From: Methanosphaera sp. BMS
GTDB lineage: Archaea > Methanobacteriota > Methanobacteria > Methanobacteriales > Methanobacteriaceae
Reading direction: 5' to 3'
Assembly (NCBI RefSeq): GCF_003268005.1
Contig: NZ_CP014213.1
Coordinates: 2,191,501 to 2,255,500 of the forward strand
DNA: 64,000 nt
The notes beneath the pieces are model-generated. The model worked only from the letters and a program-made list of their open reading frames with translations, was not told the origin of the DNA and did not search any database. The position numbers and the translations under genes are program-made. How positions within the stretch are numbered: the first letter of the stretch is position 1; each line of letters opens with the position of its first letter. Below, one piece after another: positions 39,084-49,580 of the stretch.

Positions 39084-41039
39084 ATGAATAAGTTTTTAAA
39101 ACTTATTGAACTTTTTGAAGGATTAAAAATGACGATAGTTGGAGGTGTGTTTCTAGCAATAAGTTTAATTTTGGTTATTACTGGAACAAAAGTACCGGCT
39201 TATCTTGATCCTGCATGGGTAACAATAATTATATGTGGATTACCACTATTATATCTGGCCATAAGTAGATTAATATATGAACATTGGATATCTTCAGCAC
39301 TTTTAATTGTAATGGCAATGTTTGCATCATTATATATTGGTGAGATATTTGCAGCCGGAGAAGTATGTTTTATCATGGCACTTGGAGCACTGCTTGAAGA
39401 TTATACAGTTGAAAGATCTAAACGTGGACTAGCAGATTTAATCAATTTAAAACCACAAAAAGCAAGAATATTAATAGAAGAAAATGGAAAAATTATAGAA
39501 AAAGAAGTTGAAGCTAAAGATGTAAACATCAATGATACAATAAGAGTACTTCCTGGTGAAACCATACCAGCAGATGGTATAATAATTACCGGTGACACGT
39601 CAGTCGATCAATCCGTAATGACCGGTGAATCATTACCTCTAGATAAATCAGTTGATGATGAAGTATTTGCGGGAACACTAAATTTATATGGTGCAATCGA
39701 TTTTAAAGCTACCAAGGTAGGTAAGGATTCATCCTTAGAAAAACTCATAAGAATGGTACAGGAAGCGGATGAAAAACAGGCACCAACACAGAGAATAGCA
39801 GATAAATGGGCAACATGGTTAGTTCCTATAGCATTAGCAATCGCAATAGTAACATACTTTATAACCGGCGAATTAATCCGGGCCGTTACAATACTGGTCG
39901 TATTCTGTCCATGTGCATTAATACTTGCTACACCAACTGCTATAATGGCCGCTATAGGTCAGGCAACAAAACAGGGTGTACTAATCAAATCAGGTGAAGC
40001 ACTAGAAAAAATGGGTAAAGTTGATTGTATCGGATTTGATAAGACGGGAACATTAACCTATGGTAACCTTGAAGTATCCCAACTTATATCCCTGGATGAA
40101 AATATCTCAGAGGATAAATTACTGGAATATGTTGCAGTAGCAGAACAAAAATCAGAACATCCAATAGGAAAAGCAGTAGTTAATTATGCAAAACAAAAAA
40201 TGGGTAATATACAGGATGTCGATGACTTTGAAATGATTCCGGGTAAAGGAGTTAAAGTTAAATACAACAACGATACGATATATGCGGGTAATAAAAAACT
40301 ATTAAGCGATTATGATATGCAACTTGATAACGCCGCTTCAGAAAATCTTGATTCATTAAGGGATTCCGGTATGGCATCTATTATAGTGGCACTAAATAAT
40401 AAAATAATCGGACTCGTAGGTTTATCAGATGTATTACGTGAAAACTCTGCAAAAGTTGTTCATACGCTGGAAAATAACTTAGACACTAGTGTTGAATTAA
40501 TTACTGGTGATAATCAAAAAGCGGCAAATTATTTTGCAAATAAAATTGGTATAAAAAATATTCACTCCGAATTATTACCTGAAAATAAGGTGGAAGTTGT
40601 ACAGCAATTAAAAGATTCAGGTAAAAATGTATGTATGGTTGGAGATGGAGTTAATGATGCTCCAGCACTTAAAACTGCTGATGTAAGTGTTGCAATGGCA
40701 GGTATGGGTAGTGATATAGCAATAGAAGCAGCAGATATTGCATTATTAGGGGATGATATTGAAAAACTACCATATCTTAAAAAATTATCAAATTCAACCT
40801 TATTCACGATACATTTAAGTATTACAATTTCCATGTTAATAAATGCACTTGCAATCATATGTTCAGTATTAGGACTTTTAAATCCAATTACCGGTGCACT
40901 TGTACATAACATCGGTTCATGTGCAGTAGTAATACTTGCAGCATCACTATATGACAGGGACTTTAGTGACTATGTGATTAAAAAAGAAACGACAGAAGCT
41001 CAGCATGTTGATAATTTAAGGGAAAGTGTTGCAGTATAG
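39084..41039 (+). CDS. Heavy-metal-translocating P1B-type ATPase
   Basis: 651 residues. Signatures are MTGESLPLDK (actuator loop), the transmembrane metal site FCPCALILATP, the phosphorylation site DKTGTLT, SEHPIGKAVV (nucleotide-domain HP motif), and GDGVNDAPAL. The last membrane region reads ALVHNIGSCAVVILA. No N-terminal heavy-metal-associated domain is present, and the first residues run straight into membrane helices. CPC plus HNxGS is seen in Zn/Cd/Co and some Cu exporters, so the metal is not fixed. AAGGAGG before the ATG overlaps the last operator half-site. Confidence 0.93.
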   Translation: MNKFLKLIELFEGLKMTIVGGVFLAISLILVITGTKVPAYLDPAWVTIIICGLPLLYLAISRLIYEHWISSALLIVMAMFASLYIGEIFAAGEVCFIMALGALLEDYTVERSKRGLADLINLKPQKARILIEENGKIIEKEVEAKDVNINDTIRVLPGETIPADGIIITGDTSVDQSVMTGESLPLDKSVDDEVFAGTLNLYGAIDFKATKVGKDSSLEKLIRMVQEADEKQAPTQRIADKWATWLVPIALAIAIVTYFITGELIRAVTILVVFCPCALILATPTAIMAAIGQATKQGVLIKSGEALEKMGKVDCIGFDKTGTLTYGNLEVSQLISLDENISEDKLLEYVAVAEQKSEHPIGKAVVNYAKQKMGNIQDVDDFEMIPGKGVKVKYNNDTIYAGNKKLLSDYDMQLDNAASENLDSLRDSGMASIIVALNNKIIGLVGLSDVLRENSAKVVHTLENNLDTSVELITGDNQKAANYFANKIGIKNIHSELLPENKVEVVQQLKDSGKNVCMVGDGVNDAPALKTADVSVAMAGMGSDIAIEAADIALLGDDIEKLPYLKKLSNSTLFTIHLSITISMLINALAIICSVLGLLNPITGALVHNIGSCAVVILAASLYDRDFSDYVIKKETTEAQHVDNLRESVAV

Positions 41040-41211
41040 TTATGTAACAATTTACCTCCATTATTTTTTTTAATTATCTGTTTTGTTTTTTTCCGTTTGC
41101 AAGTCGAATGCTTGTTCTTTCTACTTTTAAAAACGTTATACATTCTATTTTTGATATTTGTCTGAAATATTATTTTTGCCGTCTTATTTTCATAAGTTTT
41201 TTTGTCAGATT

Positions 41212-41363
41212 GAGTGTTGGCATAAAATATGTTTTTTCACTCTTGAGTAATACTTTTATAAACTTACTATTTATTAGTATCGGCTTAGTTATCATTTTAA
41301 ATAATTATATATTATTACTTATCATGACACCCCTTTGAATATTTATCATATGCTCGCATTTTA
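41212..41363 (+). repeat. Solo left end of the TnpB-like element
   Basis: GAGTGTTGGCATAAAATATG and the following about 140 bases (through ATCATATGCTCGCATTTTA) match the left ends of the two 1.95-kb elements at 13361 and 16349. The similarity stops before any coding sequence and no matching right end is found nearby, so this is a truncated relic. Bases 41040-41211 are T-rich with no gene. Confidence 0.8.
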
Positions 41364-41374
41364 AAAAATTAATA

Positions 41375-42031
41375 ATGTCACGGTCGAATTCAAAAATGGA
41401 AAATACTATGAGTAATTAATATTGAAACAACACACAAACAATTATCTGCATCTAAAGCAAGTGTGGGTATTGACATGGGATTAAAAACCTTCGCAATATT
41501 AATAATGGTCTGAAGATAGCCAATTTAGACGTTTCTTATGAAGAAGAAATGATCAAAAAATACCAGAGAAGCCTCAGCAGAAAAAATCCTGACAGTAAAA
41601 ACTACCGAAAAGAACTAAAAAATATTGGAAATGGTATATAAAAAAACCAATAAAATACAAGATTTCATTGATAAAATCAGCCATATGATAGTTTTAAAAT
41701 ATCAAAATATTTGTATGGAAACTCTAAATATTAAATCAATGATGAAAAACAACAAGTTTTCCTCTAAACTACAAAGGATAAGTATCAGCAAATTCGTAGA
41801 CACCTTAAAATATAAATCATCCTGGAATAATAGAAATTTCATACAAGTAGACCGATTTTACCTATCCAATAAACTATGCAGAATATGTGGTTACAAATTC
41901 GACCTAACGTTGGATATGAGAAAATGGACTTGTCCAATTGTAAAACCACACATGACCGCGACTTCAACGCAGCGATTAACATATTAAGAGAAGGTTTAAA
42001 CATACTTTCAAAAAAAGAAATACTAAAATAA
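41375..42031 (+). pseudogene. IS605-type tnpB, decayed
   Basis: Pieces of a classic TnpB in several frames. KNGKYY occurs near 41393, VGIDMGLKTFA (RuvC-I) near 41465, and the frame with METLNIKSMMKNN (RuvC-II) runs from 41625. CRICGYKFDLTLDMRKWTC is part of the zinc ribbon and DFNAAINI lies just past a frameshift near 41935. At least three frameshifts or stops are present, so it is dead. It belongs to the same family as the gene at 1-756, not to the variant in the 1.95-kb elements. Confidence 0.85.
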
Positions 42032-42054
42032 ATGATAATGAAACAATACTATTT

Positions 42055-42155
42055 AGAACCCACGGGACGTGGGGGATAGCTTGGTATACTTAATTTCCAC
42101 AAAAACTTACAACCCAAGAATCTCCATCTTTTACAAGATGGAGAGGTTCAATATC
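42055..42155 (+). ncRNA. Candidate omegaRNA / right end behind the decayed tnpB
   Basis: Starts GAACCCACGGGACGTGGGGG, a hairpin with CCCAC/GTGGG arms. It runs through AGCTTGGTATAC to CCCAAGAATCTCCATC, then the strong stem CTCCATCTT-TTAC-AAGATGGAG and GGTTCAA. This terminal-stem layout is the usual right end of IS605/IS1341-type elements, where the guide RNA scaffold ends and the guide begins in flanking DNA (here from about 42152). Confidence 0.55.
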
Positions 42156-42159
42156 CAAA

Positions 42160-42533
42160 TAATTCAATAATTTTTGATTTTTTAATAATAAAATATATTA
42201 TTCATTAATAATAAATAATTATATAGCTTATTTGATGAGTGAAAGTAAAATTCTGAATAACATTTTAAAAAAAATTATTCATTCATGTAAATAGATTATA
42301 AATTAATTTTTTTTAAAAGTAGACAATATTTCAATAATATGCATGTTTTTACCTTCATTTAAATGAGAGTAAGCTTCTAATAATACAATGATATGAATTA
42401 TTTGATTTAAAAACTATCCCCTTACATTACTGAATTTAATCAAGAGTATTTCGTTATCATTGATATATGTATCGTAATGGAAATAGTTTTGAATATCAGT
42501 ATTTTATAATAGATACAATAAGAGGAAACAATC
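42160..42533. other. Upstream region of the second adhesin
   Basis: 374 AT-rich bases with no gene. AGAGGAAACAATC precedes the adhesin ATG. No operator-like repeats are evident. Confidence 0.35.
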
Positions 42534-45500
42534 ATGTTTAATAAGAAATACCTAGTTATTTTCCTTGCATTGTTAATTGCTTGTATGAGCGTAGTGGTTG
42601 CTGCAGATGTTGATGATTCAACAGCTGACACAACTGTTATGGCAGATGATACTCCAATGGTATCAAACGTACAAGAGCAGACAACTGTAAGTGAAGATAA
42701 TATAATAACAAAAGAAACAAGGAATTTAAAACAGGATCCGACACCAATAATCGTTAATTCAGAAGCAGATTTTAATAATCTGTTTGATTCTGACGGTTAT
42801 TTAACTGGTGTAACGGATGGTTCAACAATTAAAATTAATGCCGACATTTCAAAAAATGACAAATCATATATTATTAACAAGGCCATTAATTTAACAAGTG
42901 ATAACAATAACACAATAGATTTGAATACTTCCATGGGATATAATCTTCCCAACAGTCAGTTACATTATACGTCATTTAACTTTGTAGCAGGAGCTGCAGG
43001 CTCAAACATCACGAACATACATTTCCATAACACTGAAATATATGTAAACAATACAAACAGCATAGTATTTGATGGTGTTAGTGTTACCGTTACAGACAAT
43101 ACTGTAGGAACAGAAGTAGGAATAATGTCCATACGTGATGATTCAACCAACATCACAGTTAAAAACAGTTACTTCAATACAAACAATAATGGTGGATACA
43201 GCACATTGGTACTTGCTGGAACCAGTTATTCAACAATAGATAATAATACAATAATTGGAAGTGGAACTGTTGGTAATTTACTATATTTAACCACTTACAA
43301 TGTGGCAAATATAGCAGAAGATGATATTGAATTAAATTCATATAATAATATTACGAATAATACTATTAGTCGTGCAGAAGGTGAATCCGACATTACCTAT
43401 GGTATAACGTTAACAGGACATGATAACTTAATTGCAAACAATATTGTGAACATTTATGGTCAAGGTATCACTACACAATGGGCTTATACTGATCCTGCAA
43501 CACCACAAATTGGTAATAATAGTGAAAGATATAAAGGAAACTATTATTATAATAATACCGTAAATAATGGTGCATCCTTCAAGGCAACCAATAACAGTAC
43601 TATTGAAAACAACACACTTACGGGTACCGTTACAAGCGGTGCAAACTCAACACTAACCAACAATACCATTACTAAAAAAGTTACTGCTCAGACAGGTTCC
43701 TCATTATACAATAACACAATATTTGATGGAGTACTTGTCAATACACAAAATGTTCGATTAATCGGCAATAATATCAGTAAAATGGTGAACATAACTAAAA
43801 ACAATGTTTATCTAGAATACAACCATATTTGTGGAAATATTAAAATCACCTCAGATTTTACCAATGTAACTGTTAAAAATAATATTTTCTGTGGAGAATT
43901 TTTAGGAAACTATCCAAGTACTTACACTAATAATACTCCTTGTGGAAGTGGGTGTACTGCTGTAACCTGTACTTGTCATCAAGCTACTCCTACATCCCAT
44001 GGAAACATTAAGACTGCCGGTGAAATCATTGAAATTACAAGTGAAAACATATATAACTGGTTTGACATAGATGATGGATGGGTAAGTTTTAATAATCAAA
44101 AAATACGTCAGCATAATGATAGTATATGGGTACTGGATCAGTCCGCATGTACTATATTTAATCAACAATCTGTTTTAGCATTCGCTGTAGGTTCAAATGT
44201 TGGATGTATAAGTCTTGTAGGTAAAGACAATCCTACATTAAGAGTAGATGAGCTTATGGTTTCTCAAGGATTAAAATTATTTGCTAATTTCACAATCAAG
44301 TTAGGAATAAATGGTGAGGGAACACCAAGAGTAATGAGTCTGGTCAGATTTAATGCCAGAAACAATCACACGGCAATTGTTGAAAACTTAACAATAAGTG
44401 GAGAATTATGGGATATTCCAGAAGATATTACCAATATCATAACTTTCCAAAATCAAAGGGAACAGGACATTCCTGAATTAGCAGGTATTGTCAGAAACTG
44501 TAAAATTGATTTGGGAATAATGACTGATGATATTGACTGGAGTAATGATGCCAGACCAAAAGTTGCTCCAATTTATTTCCAACAATCATCACAAGGTAGA
44601 TATGTAAGATTTGACAATAATACAATTAACCTTACAGAATTATCCTACAGGGGAAACTATTCAACTTTGTGGTCAATTTACAACTGCAATAACCATACGG
44701 AATTAATAAATAATAACATGTACTTAAGTGGTCATAAATATTTATATGCAATAGAAAACTGTGCCTCAAATACCAACATATCAGGTAACAATATTGTAGT
44801 AAATGGTACACATTATACTGCAGGTGTATATATTACCGGAGTGGATATGCAGAATAACACTGTAGAAAACAATAATATTACCTTATACTCTGGTTATGGA
44901 CATGCAGGAATCAATGGTAAAGAAGAAGACAGTGGATATGCAGTTGTAATTGAGGACCGAGGATATGGTGGAGCAACATATGATGAAAATAAAGGAACTG
45001 CAGTATATAACAACAAGATACTAAACAACAACATCACATCATACGGTAATAACCCATACAGTATAGAACATTTCGGTGGAAAAAACACTACAATAGCAGG
45101 AAACAACATAACAGCACAGGGATACAACCCAGCAGGTATAGCACTCACAGGAGTAAATGTAACCATAGAAAACAACACCATAAAATCATATGCACTTACC
45201 AACATAACTGGTGGAACAGTAGACTACTTCCCTGCAGTAAGTACAGGAGTATTACTCCAATGGTCCAGAAACACAACCCTTAACAACAATGTTATAGAAG
45301 TGGAAAACGGAACGGGAGTTACCGCCAACAAGTATACAGAACTTTACCTAATAAATAACAACATTACAACGACAGATGACTATGCAGTTGCATTATATAA
45401 TGTGAAAGATTCATCAGTAACTGAGAATACCCTCATTGCAAGAACCCTTGTGGGTGATGCTGCAGTACTTGACAACAATGGAACAAATAATGTAATACAA

Positions 45501-46154
45501 CTCAATCTACCTGCAGAGCCTGTCAAGGAATACTCACTTCAAATAGACACGACAGAATTTACACAAGGTACAAATGCAACAATCACGGCAAGCATATACT
45601 ACGGTGATGATATAGCAACAGACATCAACAAGGGAAAAGTAACCTTCAAAGTAAACGGTAAAACCCTTAAAGACACAAACGGTAAGATAATCTATGTAAA
45701 AGTAGTAAACGGACAGGCAACAATAGAAAACTATCTTGTACCAGATACATGGAATAACCAATCCACAATAGAGGCAATATACTCCGGTTCTGCGGATCTG
45801 GAAAAAATGTCAAGTGGAAAGATAGACATGACAGTAACACCAAAAGAAGTAACATTAACAACTAGTGACATCACGTCAACTGCCGGTTCACAGGTACAAC
45901 TTACGGCAACACTAAGTGACAATACAATCAATACCGGTAAAATAGTATTTAAAATCAACGGTAAAACTGTCAAAGATGAAAATGGTAAAGTAATATACGC
46001 TAAAGTGGTTAACGGCCAGGTAACTGTAAATTACACAATACCAGAATCCATGAAGACGGATACTTATACTATTACTGCTGTGTACATATCATCAAACAGT
46101 GAAAAACTAACAGCAGAGGCAACGTTAACTGTAGCAAAGCCATCAAATAATTAG
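42534..46154 (+). CDS. Large secreted adhesin-like protein with beta-helix and two C-terminal Ig-like repeats
   Basis: 1206 residues starting MFNKKYLVIFLALLIACMSV...VAAD, a clear signal peptide. Two beta-helix regions (about 100-450 and 560-990, with steps such as NNTIENN and NNNITTTD) are separated by a short cysteine patch, CGSGCTAVTCTCHQ, near residue 465. The C-terminal 200 residues are two Ig-like repeats (VTFKVNGKTLKDTNGK, VFKINGKTVKDENGK) closely related to the first adhesin's tail. There is no membrane anchor. A role in attachment or cell-surface interaction is inferred. A poly-T stretch after the stop probably terminates transcription. Confidence 0.9.
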   Translation: MFNKKYLVIFLALLIACMSVVVAADVDDSTADTTVMADDTPMVSNVQEQTTVSEDNIITKETRNLKQDPTPIIVNSEADFNNLFDSDGYLTGVTDGSTIKINADISKNDKSYIINKAINLTSDNNNTIDLNTSMGYNLPNSQLHYTSFNFVAGAAGSNITNIHFHNTEIYVNNTNSIVFDGVSVTVTDNTVGTEVGIMSIRDDSTNITVKNSYFNTNNNGGYSTLVLAGTSYSTIDNNTIIGSGTVGNLLYLTTYNVANIAEDDIELNSYNNITNNTISRAEGESDITYGITLTGHDNLIANNIVNIYGQGITTQWAYTDPATPQIGNNSERYKGNYYYNNTVNNGASFKATNNSTIENNTLTGTVTSGANSTLTNNTITKKVTAQTGSSLYNNTIFDGVLVNTQNVRLIGNNISKMVNITKNNVYLEYNHICGNIKITSDFTNVTVKNNIFCGEFLGNYPSTYTNNTPCGSGCTAVTCTCHQATPTSHGNIKTAGEIIEITSENIYNWFDIDDGWVSFNNQKIRQHNDSIWVLDQSACTIFNQQSVLAFAVGSNVGCISLVGKDNPTLRVDELMVSQGLKLFANFTIKLGINGEGTPRVMSLVRFNARNNHTAIVENLTISGELWDIPEDITNIITFQNQREQDIPELAGIVRNCKIDLGIMTDDIDWSNDARPKVAPIYFQQSSQGRYVRFDNNTINLTELSYRGNYSTLWSIYNCNNHTELINNNMYLSGHKYLYAIENCASNTNISGNNIVVNGTHYTAGVYITGVDMQNNTVENNNITLYSGYGHAGINGKEEDSGYAVVIEDRGYGGATYDENKGTAVYNNKILNNNITSYGNNPYSIEHFGGKNTTIAGNNITAQGYNPAGIALTGVNVTIENNTIKSYALTNITGGTVDYFPAVSTGVLLQWSRNTTLNNNVIEVENGTGVTANKYTELYLINNNITTTDDYAVALYNVKDSSVTENTLIARTLVGDAAVLDNNGTNNVIQLNLPAEPVKEYSLQIDTTEFTQGTNATITASIYYGDDIATDINKGKVTFKVNGKTLKDTNGKIIYVKVVNGQATIENYLVPDTWNNQSTIEAIYSGSADLEKMSSGKIDMTVTPKEVTLTTSDITSTAGSQVQLTATLSDNTINTGKIVFKINGKTVKDENGKVIYAKVVNGQVTVNYTIPESMKTDTYTITAVYISSNSEKLTAEATLTVAKPSNN

Positions 46155-46405
46155 ATCCATTAAAAAGGATTTAAATCTTCACCCCCTTTTTTTTCTATCC
46201 TCTCCACTATAAATACGAGACTTGGCCAAAAGTATTTGGGGTGTTGGCAAAAAAGATTTTTCCTATTTTTTGAGTAATACTTTTTTTTAAAATTCAATTT
46301 TTTCTTTGATAAAAGCACTTATTTTTTTAAAATATTTTATATTTAATTTTATTTTATGATTATAATAATTATTATAGCATAACATTTAAAAAAAATTAGT
46401 AATTA

Positions 46406-48213
46406 GTTGCTGTTGAAAATCAGGTTGCTTAAATCAGAAATTAAAGTATTATTAAAACTTTAATTAGAAATTATTGCATAAATTAATCTTTATTTTTTAA
46501 TCTAAAAATAACAAACTCTTTTTATTTTGAATTGATAATTATATATTTGTTATTCATTATTTTAATAGTTTTAGGTAAGTTTTTATAATATTTAATTAGG
46601 GCTTTGTTTAAATTATTAAAACAGTGATTTATATCATTATTTATTAATATTGTGATAAATATTAAGTCTATTATAAATATTAATATTGTTTAGAATGTTA
46701 TTTTTGAAAATAAGGTTGTATAAATGTTTATATAATGTGTGGAGTAATATATATTATTATGAAGAAAAATACAAACTCCACATATAAATGTTTGAGTGAA
46801 CTTCCATTTATTTTTTGTGGTCCCTCTGGTGATGTAGAAGTTTACGAAGATATCAATCCCGAATTAATTGAACACCTCTTAGTTATCTGTAAAATATGTA
46901 ATAAAAAATTACGTATCATAAAAAGAGAAACTATTTGTCATGTATGTAATAAACCTCTTACACGTAATGGATATAAGTCTGATTATATCAACAATACAGA
47001 TGAAATACATTTACAAAAATATAACCATAGAAAATGTGAAAACAGTAGTTGGATGGCTTCAGCAAAATCTATTAAAGAAAAAAATTGTACGTATACTAAA
47101 TCAGTACAAGAAAAGAGCGTATTGATTAATTTGGTTAATTATGAATCATATGAGAAAAAATCAGAGGAAATAGCCAATCAAATGGGTGCAAAACCCCACA
47201 GATCTACCTTGTTCTATTATCATAAAAAATACTCAACAGAACTCTTCGAATATTTAGAACACCTACAATTCAAAAGAATAAAAGAACTCGATATAAAAGC
47301 TTCCGGCATATATTGCTTTGACGAACAGTACGTCTTTGTAAATAAAAAACTATATTTAAGACTTACATTGATAGATTACCATAATAAACTTATTATAGGC
47401 GATTTTCTTGTATGTGAAGAAGATTACAATAACCAAACCATACAAGAATTCCTAGAAGAATCATTGAAAGATCAACCAGTTGAAGTCATAGTTACTGACG
47501 GACGTAAAGGATACAAAAGCATAATAGAAGCAGTAGGAGCAATACAACATCGATGCTTCTTCCACATAATGCAAAACCTCATGACACCACTAACCAAATA
47601 CATAAACAGAAAAAACAGACAAATCAAAACACTAGAAGGAAAAATCAAAGATAATAAAGAAAAAATAGCAAATATCAAGGCAGTAAAAAAGATTTATACA
47701 GGAAGAACACCATATTCAGACAAAAAAACAATAAGACAAGAAAAAAGAATAAAAAAATACGAAAACAAAATAAAAGACTACAAAAAAGAAATCAAAGAAA
47801 TAGAAAAGGAACTCAAAAAAATTGACAAACAAAAAGAACGAGTACATAAAATATGGGAATCCAAAACATTCAAACAAGCAAAAAGAAGATACGACACAAT
47901 ACACAACCAAAAAGACCAACTAAACCCCATAATAGCATCATTCTTAGATAAAATAGAATCCAAATTAGACGTAATGCTAAATCACCTAGAAAACGAATCA
48001 ATACCAGCAACAAACAACAGAGTAGAAAACTACTACAGAACAACCCTACCAAGATGTCAAAAAAGAATATACAGAACACTAGAAGGACTAAAAAGAAGAA
48101 TACGAGAACAACAAATACGATGGACACACAGAAACATACTAAACCAAAACACACCACTCAACTACCAAACCACATACAACTAAAAAAAAAACAACCTCAT
48201 ATTCAACAGCAAC
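46406..48213 (+). mobile_element. Complete 1.8-kb insertion sequence with 22-bp inverted ends and 7-bp target duplication
   Basis: The left terminus GTTGCTGTTGAAAATCAGGT (plus TG) and the inverted right terminus (CAACCTCATATTCAACAGCAAC read on the plus strand) match at 19 of 22 positions. The element is flanked by the direct repeat GTAATTA (46399-46405 and 48214-48220). It carries one intact transposase gene. It has inserted into the older element remnant, between its left end and its transposase. The 350 bases before the gene are AT-rich with no other feature. Confidence 0.9.
46735..48183 (+). CDS. DDE transposase of the 1.8-kb insertion sequence
   Basis: 482 residues from 46735; an in-frame ATG at 46759 is an alternative start. 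Two cysteine pairs (CKIC, CHVC) near the N-terminus suggest a zinc-binding DNA-recognition part. Catalytic candidates are D in YCFDEQYV, D in VTDGRKGY, and E in NNRVENYYRTT. A lysine-rich coiled-coil stretch (about residues 300-400) lies before the last. The architecture is that of ISL3/ISNCY-like DDE transposases; I cannot fix the ISfinder family by eye. The C-terminal ENYYRTTLPR...YRTLEG pattern recurs in the decayed transposase at 57.9 kb. Confidence 0.82.
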   Translation: MCGVIYIIMKKNTNSTYKCLSELPFIFCGPSGDVEVYEDINPELIEHLLVICKICNKKLRIIKRETICHVCNKPLTRNGYKSDYINNTDEIHLQKYNHRKCENSSWMASAKSIKEKNCTYTKSVQEKSVLINLVNYESYEKKSEEIANQMGAKPHRSTLFYYHKKYSTELFEYLEHLQFKRIKELDIKASGIYCFDEQYVFVNKKLYLRLTLIDYHNKLIIGDFLVCEEDYNNQTIQEFLEESLKDQPVEVIVTDGRKGYKSIIEAVGAIQHRCFFHIMQNLMTPLTKYINRKNRQIKTLEGKIKDNKEKIANIKAVKKIYTGRTPYSDKKTIRQEKRIKKYENKIKDYKKEIKEIEKELKKIDKQKERVHKIWESKTFKQAKRRYDTIHNQKDQLNPIIASFLDKIESKLDVMLNHLENESIPATNNRVENYYRTTLPRCQKRIYRTLEGLKRRIREQQIRWTHRNILNQNTPLNYQTTYN

Positions 48214-48264
48214 GTAATTACATATATTTATATTGGAAATTAAAAATAATTTGGTGTTTATATA

Positions 48265-49440
48265 TTGGGAGTAAAAGTTGTGGATTTGAAACAGAGAAAA
48301 GGGTATTGCGGTTGTTTAGATGATGAGATTCCAAGTGATGATATTGTGTTTTTGTTAACTTATTTTGTGTTATCCAATAAAGATAGGATATATGAAGTTG
48401 TGGATATTAAAGAGAAGGGTAAGCCTGTTAATCCTCCAGAATATCTCGTATCTCTTTTAATTTACAGTGCATTACGTCATGTTGATGGAACTGATGAATT
48501 AGCTGAAATGGCCAGGTTTCATCAGAAATTCAGATATGCATGTGGTGATTTACAACCTTCTGGAAGAGTTTTACGTAAATTTATGCAGGATTATGGTAAT
48601 TTATTTAAGCAAATGTTTAGCTCTTACCTTAAATTTAGCGTATACTTTAGGATTAACTGATTTTGATTTTGTTTGTGTCGTTGGAACCATAATTAAAGCA
48701 ATTAACTCTTAATTTAATGTAATTTACTATGAAGATGCTTTAGTTTTGATAAAAAACTTGAAATCTGATTCGCCATCAAGTGAAGCGATTGATGATCTTC
48801 GTCGTCCAGCAAGAAAATTCTATTATAATCCTGTTATGACTACTGAACGTAAACTAGAGTTATTAAAGAAAATGATTGAAATTATGGACAATAATGGAAA
48901 AAATAAGATTCCTGCATTCGATATTGATTTACAAAGTATGCAGACTAAAAAAAGGTCATAAAGAGCCATCACATAACATGCAATTAGCAACAGACACACA
49001 ATCAAAGTTAATTTGTGCTGTACACATATCACAACATCCCACAGATCATCATGAATTACCACCAACAATGAATAAAGCAGTAGAGAATTTACCGACAAAA
49101 CCCCACAAAGTAAGTGCAGATACAATCTATAAACAAGAATCTACTCTTCAATATCTTGAAAAAGAAGGTTATGATGGAATAATATCAGATCAAGGACAAA
49201 ACAGGATAAATCAAGGTAAAATACCAGACAATCTATTCCATAAAGACAATTTTACATACAATTTTGACAAAGACACATTTTCAATATCCCTCTGGAGAAA
49301 CATTAAATCATAAATCCACCACATATGAAAAATTAGAAGCAGATGACACAATAAACTTTAAAACTTAGTAAAATACCATATAGATGACTACATGTTAGAA
49401 ATAATACAAGAATTTGATGACATCAAATTCAAACTAACAG
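48265..49440 (+). pseudogene. IS1182/IS4-like transposase, broken into pieces
   Basis: The first frame (48265-48660) has the DUF772-type N-terminus (PPEYLVSLLIYSALRHV, SGRVLRKFMQDYG). Further pieces occur at 48746-48961 (RRPARKFYYNPVMTTERK) and 48876-49313 (KGHKEPSHNMQLATDTQSK, KVSADTIY). The order matches an IS1182-type transposase, but stops and frameshifts separate the parts and some sequence is missing. It cannot make an active enzyme. Confidence 0.8.
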
Positions 49441-49533
49441 AACTAAAAAAATCAAACAGTATTACAAAAGAGTGAAAAAACAGACTTTATGCCAACACTC
49501 TGATTTTTTTACACATAAATATATATAATTAAT

Positions 49534-49547
49534 TGACTATATAGTCA
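49534..49547. promoter_or_regulatory. Palindromic operator upstream of tetR
   Basis: Perfect 14-bp palindrome TGACTATATAGTCA, 34 bases before the tetR start, overlapping TATATATAAG, a likely TATA box or initiator region. Typical of TetR autorepression. Confidence 0.7.
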
Positions 49548-49580
49548 TATATATAAGAGTATTTTTTCAGGAGTGTCTCT

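Larger units (their letters stand above)
46205..49500 (+). mobile_element. Remnant of a TIR-flanked insertion sequence, itself interrupted by another IS
   Basis: The right boundary is sharp: bases 49466-49500 are the reverse complement of the 1.95-kb elements' left end (GAGTGTTGGCATAAAGTCTG and on). On the left, GAGACTTGGCCAAAAGTATT at 46205 matches their right end, and a second end-like GGTGTTGGCAAAAAAG follows at 46239. Inside are a decayed transposase (48265-49440) and the 1.8-kb insertion at 46406. I found no flanking duplication, so the left boundary is tentative. It may have supplied transposase to the TnpB-carrying elements. Confidence 0.55.

Noticed and set aside
41108..41338. 76-codon hydrophobic frame
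   Set aside because: It runs across the solo transposon end and reflects T-rich sequence only.
42119..42152. Possible tRNA 3' half (GAGAGGTTCAATATCC resembles a T-arm)
   Set aside because: No acceptor, D or anticodon arms can be drawn; the IS605 right-end explanation fits better.
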